Assembly: GCA_028023455.1 (NCBI GenBank)
Contig: JAQFVV010000021.1
Coordinates: 6,040,853 to 6,104,852 of the forward strand
DNA length: 64,000 nt
Source of the DNA: Epiperipatus broadwayi
Taxonomy: Eukaryota; Onychophora; Udeonychophora; Euonychophora; Peripatidae
Direction of reading: 5' to 3'
A program made the position numbers and the translations under genes. A model generated the notes under the pieces. That model saw only the letters and a program-made list of their open reading frames with translations. It was not told the DNA's origin and did no database searches. How positions within the stretch are numbered: position 1 is the first letter of the stretch; the number at the start of each line of letters is the position of its first letter. This document shows, piece after piece, positions 35,646 through 46,219 of this stretch.

Positions 35646-36941
35646 ATAATTAAAATTACCCCAAATCCAAAATTCAACTAGACCAGCATAAAAATAATAT
35701 TAAAACACTACCAAAGGTTTCACTGCTACAAGCAGACTTCTCAAGTGTAAAGAACTACAAAAACTACACAATATATATAATACTAAACATTGCCCACAAA
35801 TCCATTCACTTCCCATCCACCCTTAATATTAAAAGAACTCTTAAATAAATTAATTGCTTCAGAATAATAGTAATAATAACAAGTCAGATGTCACATGACT
35901 TATATATAGCTTGCACTTACAAATATGTAAAATTAAGAGCGTGCTAATAGCTCTAAACAAGCTTTTTTTTTTTTTATTTATGATAAATGCTACTACAAGA
36001 GAAGACATTCAAATCATTTTTATCTTGGATTGTCCCCATCCTCAGACCGGTTTCGACCTATGGGTCTCTTCAGTAAGAAGTTGGGACATTAGATTTAAAA
36101 AACTAACTCAAGCAAAGCATTTATCTAAAAGTTAATTGTTAGAAGAAGATCTGAAACTTTTAGACATCTACATGTCTTTAAAGTCAGCTCTCCAACTGAA
36201 AAAATCATATGGGCCTGAACTTAATTCAGATACTCCATATATTTGTTATTATTACTATTATTATTTTGCTGTTGTGGCTTTGGCTAAATTAAATGGCTAA
36301 GCCTACTAATATATAGAGTATCTGAATTAAGTTCAGGCCCATATGATTTTTTCAGTTGGAGAGCTGACTTTAAAGACATGTAGATGTCTAAAAGTTTCAG
36401 ATCTTCTTCTAACAATTAACTTTTAGATAAATGCTTTGCTTGAGTTGGTTTTTTAAATCTAATGTCCCAACTCCTCACTGAAGAGACCCATAGGTCGAAA
36501 CCAGTCTGAGGATGGGGACAATCCAAGATAAAAATGATTTGAATGTCTTCTCTTGTAGTAGCATTTATCATAAAAAAAAAAAAAGCTTGTTTAGAGCTAT
36601 TAGCATGCTCTTAATTTTACATATTTGCTTCAGAATAATAAATTTTCAATAATAAAGATTATTTAATTCTTTTTTTGATTTCATTTCTCTCAAAGAAGAC
36701 AACCTTAGTTTCATCAAAATCAATAGTGTGGCCTGTATCTTTTTCATATTAAGGGTGGATGGTAAGTCAATGGATTAGTGGGTAATGTTTAGTATTATAT
36801 ATATTTTGTGTAGTTTTTGTAGTTTTTACACTTGAGAAGTCTGCTTGTAGCAGTGAAATCTTTGGTAGTGTTTTAATGTTATTTTTATGCTGGTCTGATT
36901 GAATTTTGGATTTGGGGTAATTTTAATTATATATATATCAC
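35646..36941. repeat. 1.3-kb nested inverted repeat, outer element
   Basis: The outer left arm, about 35646-35832, starts 'attaaaattaccccaaatcc'. It is the reverse complement of the outer right arm, about 36746-36941, which ends 'ggatttggggtaattttaat'. Words such as 'cactgctacaagcagact'/'agtctgcttgtagcagtg' match exactly. The inner element at 35870-36624 was inserted afterwards, because it is bounded by a direct repeat. The outer loop also holds about 100 bp (36641-36745) of unassigned DNA with 'caaagaagacaaccttag'. No ORF. Confidence 0.8.
35870..36624. mobile_element. HF2 inverted dimer with 16-bp TSD
   Basis: Arms of about 310 bp (about 35919-36239 and 36300-36624) are reverse complements with very few differences, for example 'gatgggtctcttcag'-type words in both. 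The core reads 'ctcactgaagagaccc' then 'taggtcgaaaccagtctgag'. The central spacer has an ATT-rich run. The 16-bp word 'ttgcttcagaataata' occurs directly before it (35854-35869) and directly after it (36625-36640), a clear target-site duplication. It has no ORF, so movement would need another element's enzymes. A 16-bp duplication fits LINE-type priming better than most DNA transposases. Confidence 0.85.
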
Positions 36942-37658
36942 AATGCAAATCATCTAGCAGAAAATTCATATACAAATTGCTCAAATCATCTCTACCCCAA
37001 ACATTGTTTTTTTTTTCTAGCAATGTCCTCTGTGAATAAATATTTTTTTATATATATCATATATGCATAAAACTTTACTTTATCACACATTCTTGAAATA
37101 TATATAAAGAAAGCACCCTCAAAAGGACAAATAACTTCCAAAATGAACATTTAAAGTTGAACTAGCACTTTCCATTTGAATCTGATCATAATCTCTTACC
37201 CATAACTTTATTATTTGTTTGGTACTTATCAATATCAAATTTTATTACACTCTGATTTTTAAGTATCGAACTTTCTGAGCTCACAACTTTAAAATCATCC
37301 ATTCCATGTAAGTTAAATAGTGATTATATGTGAATTATAATTAATTAAGTACATATATAATATTTTCAGTGCTATTGTATATACTTTATGATTAATACTC
37401 ATGCAACTGTACAATAGACAATTGAAATACTCTAGACACAACATAAGACAAAAAATTTTACAAAAAAAGAAAGAAGTGTATTTTCTTTCATTATTTTATT
37501 TTATTATATGAATGAGTATTAAACCAGTCTATTTGAAGTATTATATATACATGTAAATGAAATATTATCCAGGGTTTATTCTGTGTATAATTTATTGTAG
37601 CAAAAATGTATATCAGTGCTTTGGCTTGATCACATTAACCATAAATATATATATTATT
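36942..37658. other. AT-rich stretch with no recognised feature
   Basis: No gene or matching repeat. The minus-strand open frame at 36826-37023 partly follows the outer arm of the preceding repeat and is not supported. Confidence 0.45.
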
Positions 37659-38354
37659 ATGAAGCATGTTTCAGGAGTAACTGCGTTTAATAAAATAAAA
37701 TAAACGTATTACTGACATTTTGTTAAGATAATATTTATCATCAACTGGGTGAAAAAAATATAGTAATAATTACATGGATATAGTATATAGAATTTTTTTA
37801 TGTGGTTGGGTTAAAAGACTTTTCCAAATAGTTGGTAATTTTATTGTTTCATTACATTTATTAATGCAATTTTTGTTTTTCAAAAATTTGTATAGCTTCT
37901 CTAAATACTCTTTCATCAAGGAGTCCATAAAGTCCCATGTGTATGTATCCAACTACATACACCGGGAGAAGCAATCTACGTATAAATGAAAAGATGAATA
38001 CATTAATAAAATAAAATAAAAATCTCAACACCTTCTGTACTTGTTCTCCATGTTTTAGATACTGACCATTGCATAGACTTCTCAAATACCAAGTGCAATA
38101 ACCATGATTAAAGAATATTTAGAGAAACTCGAGGTGAAACGATAAAATTACCAACTATTTGTAAAAGTTTCTTAATGCAAATATATGTAAAACATACTGC
38201 TAAATATAAATCAGAGTATTCAACAGTCTATAGACGATATCCATGTAATTATTACTCTAAATTTTTAACCAATTGAGGATAAGTATTATCGAAACATCGA
38301 TAATAAGTTTATTTTAATTTATTAAACATGATTGTTCCTGAAACATGCTTCATA
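37659..38354. repeat. 0.7-kb inverted repeat, ~260-bp arms
   Basis: The left end 'tatgaagcatgtttcagga' and right end 'cctgaaacatgcttcata' are inverted. Inner pairs include 'attacatggatatagt'/'atatccatgtaatt' and 'aaatagttggtaatttta'/'taaaattaccaactattt'. The loop of about 180 bp (about 37920-38100) contains a slightly GC-richer patch 'acaccgggagaagc'. Three overlapping short frames on both strands (37770-38085) mirror each other because of the inverted structure and are not genes. Confidence 0.8.
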
Positions 38355-39265
38355 AAACATCTTGCACCAATGAAAACATTCATTTCAACATATATATATA
38401 GATAAGGCATATTAATTCTTAATTAAGTTTAATTTAAAATTTAATTAGTAAATGGTTTTAAACAGCCAATTAGAAGATAGATATCTCTTCAGCTCCTTTT
38501 TAAAAATGAATATTGGAGAGAAGTAATTCTTACTCAGATAGTCAACTACAAATTGGTGACGTAAACCCTGCCTTTTGCTTATTTATTTTATCCTCTAAAT
38601 CAAAACAATTAGATGTCCTGCTAGATATGAAACTGTTTTTTGGGAAAATTCTTGTCTCAATATTTTTGATATTCACGGGATCATAAGCATTTCTTATGTG
38701 TGAAACACTTGATATTAAAAAGTAAAATCTTCTGGTACAATGATAGTACTTCCATCTGCCATGTTTTTAATCTGGATTTGAACCCGAGCTGATATACTTG
38801 ACATTTTTTCAACATATTTTCTTTTAGCTACCTAATAAGTAGTCATTTTAACTGCTCATCCATTATTGGTCAATAAATGAATGATAAATTTATTTTTAGG
38901 TATAGGATAATATAAGAATAGTTTCTAATAAATACAAATATGTCAGAGAAAATATTTTTAAAACTGCACGGGGATAATATAGTTTATTGTTTAATTTTTA
39001 TATTTAAGAGTTTTACACGTATCCTAATTATCATCACTGGATAATTACAGTATTTATAATTAGTACAAATAGTCTTTATCATCATTATTGATTGGTTTTA
39101 GAAAAGCTGTATCGCTTTAATGACAAACGTGAGCACATTTAATAACAAAACAAATAACTCGAGTTTATAAGACGTTATAGTGCCATAGATGCTAAAACTG
39201 GAATCCATCCAATCCAAGGACCTGCACAGAACCACATAGAGCATGATATTTAATGGTAACTAAAC
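38355..39265. other. AT-rich stretch with no recognised feature
   Basis: A weak minus-strand tRNA-like trace ('ctggatttgaacccgagct' near 38771) is noted. No gene was seen. Confidence 0.4.
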
Positions 39266-39269
39266 ACAA

Positions 39270-40025
39270 TAAAAATATCATCATCATCACCAATCATTAT
39301 CAATCCACAGAAGGATGGTCTCTCCAAGTTTAATCCATCTCCAATAACTAACCTCTCTTTTCCACATCACCCCTGCACACTTTCTTATTTCATGCAACCA
39401 TCTCACATGTGGTCTCTTTCTGGGTCTTTTACAATCTCTTTGAATTCAGTTTAAGATTTTAATTGCCCATATATTATCACCTCTTTTAGCAATATGTCCA
39501 GCCCAACTCCACTTCAGTCTTTTAATTCTTTAATGGTGTCAGTAACACCTGTTTGTTCTCTTACCCATGTGTTGCATTTTTGATCTGTTTCTATTACTCC
39601 TAACATGTATCTCTCCATACTTCTTTGAGTGGTTTGAAGTCTCTATATTGCTCTTCTATAAAGTGTCCAAGTCTCAGATCCATAAGTAACAAATGGTAAA
39701 ACACATTTATTAAAAAGCTTTCTTTTCAAACACATAGGCATATTTCCTTTTAATATTAAGTTATTTCTATCAAAATCACTCCAACCTAGTTGAATTCTAT
39801 GATTAATTTCATCAATTATGTTTCAATCTGCGGTAATAATCAGACCAAGGTATTTGTAGTTGTTAATTTTTTCTAACTTATCATAATCAATCTTTATTTT
39901 CATCTTTTGAGAAAATCCATTGAATATTACTTTAGTCTTTTTAACATTTACCCTTAGAGCTACTTTCTTACTTTTTTTTAACATTTCCTGAAGCTTTGAA
40001 GCATTATTTGCAAATACTTGCAAAT
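39270..40025 (-). pseudogene. RTE LINE 3' fragment, reverse strand
   Basis: Read on the minus strand, the first part (39823-40023) is open: 'QEMLKKSKKVALRVNVKKTK' and 'IFNGFSQKMKIKID...NNYKYLG'. After stops it continues with the equivalents of 'GSETWTL', 'QTTQRSM', 'GHIAKRGDN', 'RPRKRPHVRW' and 'GVMWKRE'. It ends in 'gattggtgatgatgat'. This is the same family as 49640-50385, 5'-truncated as usual for LINEs. The left end (minus-strand 3' end) is the GAT-repeat tail at about 39270-39290. Confidence 0.8.
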
Positions 40026-41250
40026 AAAAGTATGGTATTACTTTTATTTATATGTAACAATATTCTCAATCAGTGTTCCAATGTATATAAATATGAGATT
40101 CAATCTCTAGAGTAAAACTATAATACAACCTTAATGATAATTAGACATGTTCTAGATGTACCTATCAAATTTATTAATAATTATTTATTAGATTAGGGAT
40201 TATTATATTATTATAAGTTTAGGTAGATATTTTAAACTTAATTAAAGACTATATATCTGTTATTGTAACTCCAAATATGTGTAACTATAATTTAATTTTT
40301 TCCATTTATGCATACTAATAAGTATATATATTTGAACATTTTCTGCTATACATTATTTTCTTTCAAACAAATGAGTAAAGACATCAGAAAAAAAAAAACA
40401 ATTCCCCAACTTGCATTTCTGTTGAATTTGCTTTGTCAATTAGCCCAGGTCATCAAATTTGATCATATGTTTTCACCATTATCACAAATTAATCTACTCA
40501 TGTATCTTAATGATAATTTATCAACTTTTGGATAAATATATCAAAATTATGAACCAAGTTCACCTGAAAATTTTTGTTTAGAGATAGCATTGTTTGGAGT
40601 TTGCTTTTTTTTTGCTCTTCTACTGTAATCTATAGCATTATTTTGTCACATTTTTTGTTTGTTTAAACGGTAAGCATAGAACTAAAGTATATTGATTTAT
40701 TAATTCCAAAAAATCTGAAAAGGTCAGTATTCTCCAGTTATCAGAGACTTCAAAGTAATTTAGTTCAATGGTTTCAGGTTTTAAGGCCATTTGTGCGATT
40801 ACTTCAAGAAGATTTTTGGAATAGCAAAAAAGTTGATTTTTTACTTAGTTTATTAAAGATTTATAACAACTTTTGCATAATACTCATACAATAATTATTT
40901 AAAAAATAAATTATACAAGATTATATTTTATTTATATATATAAAATAAAATAGAAATTTATGTAACATCACAATACTAGCTAAAAAATAAATAAATTAGG
41001 AAATATGAAAGACCAGACAGTTTCAAATAACAGCTTTATTCACACCTTAAGAAGATACATATGGATATCATTTAACATCTTTCTTATTATAGGTTACATG
41101 CTTACAATGTGCAGTGGCTCTACCATACCAGACAGTTATCAATCATTTACTCATTAGAGATTATTGGATTTTTGTTATAGAAATAGAAGACTTAATAAGT
41201 ATATTTCGAGGAGTTAATTTGCTTCTGATTATATTGAATTCGGATAATAA
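40026..41250. other. AT-rich stretch with no recognised feature
   Basis: No gene was seen; the open frames at 40308-40535 and 41114-41308 have no recognisable domain, and the second runs into the HF2 element. Confidence 0.45.
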
Positions 41251-41304
41251 TAGTAAAGAAACAAGTCATACACCATGGGAGTTAATTAACTTGTATTTAC
41301 AAAT

Positions 41305-41999
41305 ATAATATAATGAGCATGTTAATAGCTATAAACAAGCTTTTTTCAATAAAGGCCATAAGAGAAAGCATTTAAAATATCTATCTAAAATTATCCCTAC
41401 CCCCCCAAACTGGTTTCAAGATAATGACTCTTAGTAATGAGGCTTTAGGACCTTCAGATACTAGATCTAAAATACAAACTCCATCCCAGCATTTATTGAT
41501 TACTTAATCATTAAGCAGAAAATTGAAATTTTCAGACATCTATATGACTTCAAATCCAGCTATTCAAATTAAATAGCCATATGGGATTGAACCCAATTCA
41601 GATACAACATACAATAGTAAACTTAGCAATATAACATCACCAAAATCTTAAAAGCTGAACTATAATAGTAAGGAAACCAAATCATATATATAATATATGA
41701 TGTATCTGAATTCTATTTAGTCCTATATAGCTATTTAGGTTAGATAGCTGAATTTGAAGACATGTAAATGCCTGAAAATTTAATATTTCTATTTAATAGT
41801 TAAGTATTCGATAAATGCTGGGCTGAAATTTGTTTTTTAGATCTAGTGTCTGAATGTCCTAGCATCTCACTGATGAAAGCCATTAACTCTAAAACGATTT
41901 GGGAATAGGAATAATGCTAGATAGAGATTTTAAATGCTTTCTCTTGCAGCATTTATTGAAAAAAGCTTCTTTAAAGCTATTAGCATGCGGCATTATATT
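41305..41999. mobile_element. HF2 inverted dimer, older copy
   Basis: The arms run from 'aatgagcatgttaatagct' to 'agctattagcatgcggcatt', with inner pairs 'gtttcaagataatgactct' and its partner region, 'agatactagatctaaaata'/'ttttagatctagtgtct', and 'tcaaatccagctattcaa'/'tagctgaatttgaaga'. The centre contains 'aatagtaaacttagcaatat'. The arms are more diverged than in 35870-36624, so it is older. No clear TSD and no ORF. Confidence 0.75.
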
Positions 42000-43042
42000 A
42001 ATAAAAATATCTATAAATCTGTTAATAATAAAGATTTAATTATTAATGAGAATAAAAAACTATTTCTTTACCATATAATTAATCAATTAGTAAATTGATT
42101 TATAAGAATAGTTTTTTATTGAATGATATAAAAGAGGTTCAGAAGAAAAACCCAAATTTAAATTTATCATTAAATATTTCAAAACAGTCAATTGTACAAA
42201 TCTATTCCTGGGATAGTTTATAAGATTTCTTGCAGTTGTCATAGGTTAGAGTAAATTAAGGTTTGATGAAAGAGTTCAAGTTCATAAGAATAGAGTTAAA
42301 AATAGATATCATACCTCAGCTTTGTATATTTATGAAGTGAATACAGGTCATAAAATATTATTTGAAAATGCAAAGTTATCTTTTATGAAAAAAGTGAATT
42401 GAAAAAAAGAGTAAAAGAAACTTTGATGATATTTTTTTTTGAATCTAAGGCCATCAATCTCATGAAGACATCCTGTGATGTTAAAGGAAGTTGGGTTTTG
42501 AAGTGAATTATAGGAAGGCTACTTTGTTTGGTATATATAGGTGGTATGTTTAGTTAAATTTCACTTGAAAAGGTCTGTTTGTTAATAGATGAAACCATTT
42601 TAGCAAAATTTTGTGACTTTTTTTTTGGCTAGTATTGTGATGTTATATGAATTTCTATTTAATTACTAGTAATATTTACTAAGGCAGTAAACCTTAAGAA
42701 TATGTGATGTGTAGCTACTGTAGAAAAACTTGTTAACTACTTAATTTTACATTTCCCAGTCTAATTTTTCCCACATTTTGCTCCATCCCATTTCCACAAC
42801 ATAATCTTTGTCAACTCTACAGCCTTTATATGTGCATAAAAATGCAAAGGTAGTGACCTCTACAGGTCTTAACCACAAGCTTATGCTTTGGAAGAAAAGA
42901 GGGGAATTACAACTTTAATTATTAGTATAATGTTAGGCAGTATTTAATATTTATGTATGTTTTTTATTTTTTTAAGAACTACAAGTTAATAAATTGAATC
43001 ATAAAGCTAATAAAAAACATTGGGTTTATAAAAACATTGGGT
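42000..43042. other. AT-rich stretch with no recognised feature
   Basis: No gene was seen. A faint Pol-like trace with many stops may exist near 42170-42560 ('atagtttataagatttcttgc' onward), but I cannot support an assignment. A 17-bp direct duplication 'aaaacattgggtttata' lies at 43014-43047. Confidence 0.35.
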
Positions 43043-43628
43043 TTATAAAAACATGAGGATTTCCAATTCCTCTACAAGCTTTATGATAAATGCTTAGCCA
43101 GAGCCAGCACTTGAAATATCTCTGTCAGAAACATCTCCCCAAATCCCTGACCATGGTTTTGTGCTTTGGCACTCCTCAGAGAGGTGTCAAGGTAGGTTCA
43201 GACACTAGATCTAAAAATACCAACCCAAAGCCAAGCATTTAACTAAAAGTTATCTATTGAGTGGAAAATCTGAAAATTTTCAGACATCTATATGTCTTCA
43301 AACCCAGCTATCAAATTCAAATAGCTATATGGGGTTGATAGATCTTCAGCCATACCATATATTAGTAGTCTTAGCAATATAAAATTGCATAAGACTTATG
43401 GCAGATTTTCCACTCAATAGATAACTTTTAGTTAAATGCTTGGCTTTGGGTTGGTATTTTTAGATATAGTATCTGAACCTACACTGACACCTCTCTGAGG
43501 AGTTCCAAAGCATGAAACCATGGTCAGGGGTGGGAGGGGTTCCTGACAGAGATATTTTAAGTGCTGGCTCTGGCTAAGCATTTATCATAAAGCTTGTAGA
43601 GGAATTGGCAATCCTCATGTTTTTATAA
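43043..43628. mobile_element. HF2 inverted dimer, third copy
   Basis: Arms of about 270 bp run from 'tttataaaaacatgaggatt' to 'aatcctcatgtttttata'. Inner pairs are nearly identical, such as 'ccagagccagcacttgaaat'/'aagtgctggctctggc' and 'tctattgagtggaaaatctg'/'gattttccactcaatag'. The core is 'gcactcctcagagaggtgtc' then 'ccatggttt'. The short spacer holds 'atattagtagtcttagcaa'. It differs from the other HF2 copies in its outer 60 bp. No ORF. Confidence 0.8.
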
Positions 43629-44499
43629 CTTACAAGCTTAAGAGATAGGGTCACATGATCTATGACTCTTATTTTGACTATTTATTGGGTTTAAAAAATT
43701 GTAATACTTTATAAAACAGATCAATAATGTCCCTACCAATATGCTGGTAGAAACTTTTGAGATATTTTTAAAATGATAAATGTAATTTAAATTTTAGAGT
43801 ACAATTTGATAGATTTGTGATGGTTTAATATTTATTTGTCCATGTTTTAAAAAAAATTTCGGTCAACAAAAATTTCATCAATTTTCTAGCTTTGCTGGCC
43901 TGATTGACTTATTTTACACCATCCAATGGGAAAAATTCATTGTTCTGATTACATATTCATTTTATTATTATTATTTAATATTTTAAAAATTCAAATATGA
44001 TTTTTTGAAATGTTTTTTGTTTGTAAACTTATGTTTCTAACAAATCAAATTTAATTTATTGAATTCTGATATAGAATAAAATTTAATACTGAGATCAAAT
44101 GTTGAATGCTTACAAAAATTGTCACAAAAGAGAACAATGGAAATTTCACCATGTTGAAAGTTACTAACTAATTGTTTAAAAGATGATAAATCATGTATAT
44201 ATATTCATACATAGTAAGTCATAACAAAATATGATGGACTGATAAAGAATAATGAAGTTGATATTTGGAAATATAAACTGAGTCAACATACAAAGCTTGA
44301 TCAGTTAAAATGAATCTTGGGGACAATTTATTTTTTTGACATCTATAGTCTTTCCTTTGAAGGAGTAATATTTAGCAGATTTTTAAATATATAAATAAAG
44401 ATATTCCTATGATTTTAATGAGTGCGTAAATAATTTTACAATTTATCAGATATATAACACTAAGAATATAAACCTATTCATGGAACAAATAAGTTGAAA
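43629..44499. other. AT-rich stretch with no recognised feature
   Basis: It starts with an HF2-type end ('gggtcacatgatctatgact' near 43648). Nothing else was recognised. Confidence 0.4.
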
Positions 44500-44612
44500 T
44501 ATCACATGATCACCATTTCTTAAGCATGCTCATAACTGTTATTAAAACGGGCAAAACTCTCTATACAGTAGTGCCATTCAGTGCAAGCCAGAGTAATCAA
44601 TGGATGCCAGAA
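44500..44612 (-). repeat. HF1 fragment, one terminus and arm
   Basis: 'atcacatgatcaccatttc', 'aagcatgctcataactgtta', 'gcaaaactctctatacagta', 'gtgcaagccagagtaatcaa' and 'ggatgccagaa' match copies 1 and 2. The rest of the hairpin is missing. Flanking words 'acctattcatggaacaaata' (44473) and 'tttgttccatgaacagattt' (44623) are inverted around it. Confidence 0.7.
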
Positions 44613-44940
44613 TTAGATTAGTTTGTTCCATGAACAGATTTAAATAATCATATAGATGAAATAATCATAAATGATAATAATTTAAATGAAAAAAAAAAAT
44701 GTAATAAATAGTTATAAATTAAAAAATTATGATGTTGATGATTATTTTTTAAATTTTTATATGCAAAAAGATGAGTGTTGATTTGTTTGTTTTTTCTTTT
44801 AGGATATTGTATTAGCAATATATCTATGTATTAAATTTACAATCATGCTTACAAAATAAATCTTTTTTTTAAAGTAAAGTAAATGCTATTTCATATTCAA
44901 TACTCATCAGTTGATCCACATCACTTCACCATATATGTCT

Positions 44941-45564
44941 ATAATCAGTGTTCAGTTTATATATATTTTTCATATGTCAAATGCATTGACCGGGAAACAA
45001 ACTCGGGCCAGCTGCTTGGAAAGCAGCTATGCTAACTGTTAGGCCACCAACACTTAATGTTTGGTTTATATTGAGGTAGCAAATCTCAAAATTTAATGGA
45101 CAGGCTACATTCCTCTCCATTCTTCACCCATCCATATCATTAAAAATCTAATGATAGAATGCTCGAAGCCCCTGTTTATACCAATACTATTGTCATACCC
45201 ATGGTGACCCCAAGTCTCTCTGACCCCTCATATGAAGGATCTTAATATATCTATTTAAATATACAGAAAATTAAGAACCTTAATATGTCTACTTAAGTAC
45301 ACATAATTAAATTCAGCTCATATTTTGCCCATCCTTCTTCTGTGTATTTAAATGGATATATTAAGATCTTACATATGAGGGGTCAGAATGACTTAAGGTC
45401 AACATGGATAAGACAATAACATTAGCATCAACAAAGGCTTTGAGCATTTCATCAACACATTTTCAATGGTGTGGATAGATGAAAACATAGAAAGTGGAGA
45501 TGATTGAAGCCTGTCCATTAAAGTTTGTAGATTTGCTATCTTGATATAAACTGAACACTGATTA
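44941..45564. repeat. Inverted repeat (~240-bp arms) carrying an S1 insertion
   Basis: The outer ends 'ataatcagtgttcagttta' and 'taaactgaacactgattat' are exact reverse complements. Inner pairs include 'aatttaatggacaggct'/'gcctgtccattaaagttt', 'gtcatacccatg'/'aacatggataagac' and 'tgacccctcatat'/'atatgaggggtca'. The left arm is interrupted by an S1 SINE. Single arms of the same family occur at 12240-12485 and 46665-46865. The centre (about 45250-45350) has another small inversion, 'ttaatatatctatttaaat'/'atttaaatggatatattaa'. No ORF. Confidence 0.8.
44963..45063 (-). repeat. S1 tRNA-Gly(TCC)-like SINE, copy 3, with TSD
   Basis: The minus strand reads 'gtgttggtggcctaac', 'agttagcatagctgc', the anticodon loop TTTCCAA on a perfect 5-bp stem (anticodon TCC, glycine), 'ggcccgagtttgtttcccgg' and 'tcaatgca', followed by 'tttgacatatgaaaaat'. 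Unlike copies 1 and 2 the T-arm has no insertion, so it is closest to the parent tRNA-Gly. The 8-bp direct repeat 'gtttatat' flanks it (44955-44962 and 45064-45071). The acceptor stem is mismatched and there is a tail in place of CCA, so it is a retroposed copy and not a tRNA gene. Confidence 0.85.
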
Positions 45565-45800
45565 TATATATATGTGTGTGTGTGGGAAATGATGACCGGG
45601 ACTAATTGATGATTGCTGGTTCAGCATGAAATATGTATGTTGGAGGTCATTTATATTCTTCATATATATGTAGTCATGGGTATCGGTTATATTAGATAGA
45701 CTGGATGACTGAATGGAATTTGAAAATCTGGGTTCAAATTCCTTTAATTACTTCTGCAGACTAAAAGACAGTTTATCAGTTAATTAACATTATATTTATT

Positions 45801-46050
45801 AACACGAAAGGTTAAAACCTTCGACAGATATGCTTTAAAAATGCTTATGTGACAGCCAATCAGATGTAATAATGACTGCATGTGGAACTCTTAATTCTAA
45901 AACACAAGTCAGAACTATGAGAAAAAGATGGGTGACTTGTGTTTTAGAATTAAGAGTTACACATGCAGTCATTATTACCTCTGATTGGCTGTCACATAAG
46001 CACTTTTAAAGCTATCTGTCGTTTGTTGAAGGTTTTAGCCTTTCACGTTA
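45801..46050. mobile_element. Palindromic MITE, 250 bp
   Basis: The ends 'taacacgaaaggttaaaacc' and 'ggttttagcctttcacgtta' are inverted. The inside is nearly perfect: 'cagccaatcagatgtaat' pairs with 'attacctctgattggctg', and 'gaactcttaattctaaaac' pairs with 'gttttagaattaagagtt'. The central loop is about 30 bp. The word 'ccaatcag' also occurs in the 321-bp repeat at 18218-18974, but no wider similarity was seen. Confidence 0.8.
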
Positions 46051-46219
46051 TTACTATCATCTGTTTGCGCTTAATAAATTTAATATATTATATTTATTAG
46101 TTTTATTGTTATATACATATATATATTATTAGGAGTCATTAAGTTGATGTTGACTTAATGGTATTCTGCCAATTTATAAAATCTTTAATATAGTATAGAA
46201 AATTAATAATTATTTTCAG

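Noticed and set aside
37770-38085. Three short frames on both strands
   Set aside because: They lie in an inverted repeat and no domain is visible.
42170-42560. Possible old Pol remnant
   Set aside because: A few residues in different frames looked RT-like, but no ordered motif set could be supported.
44963-45063. Functional tRNA-Gly(TCC) gene
   Set aside because: The anticodon arm is perfect, but the acceptor stem does not pair, an A-rich tail follows, and 8-bp direct repeats flank it. It is a retroposed SINE copy.
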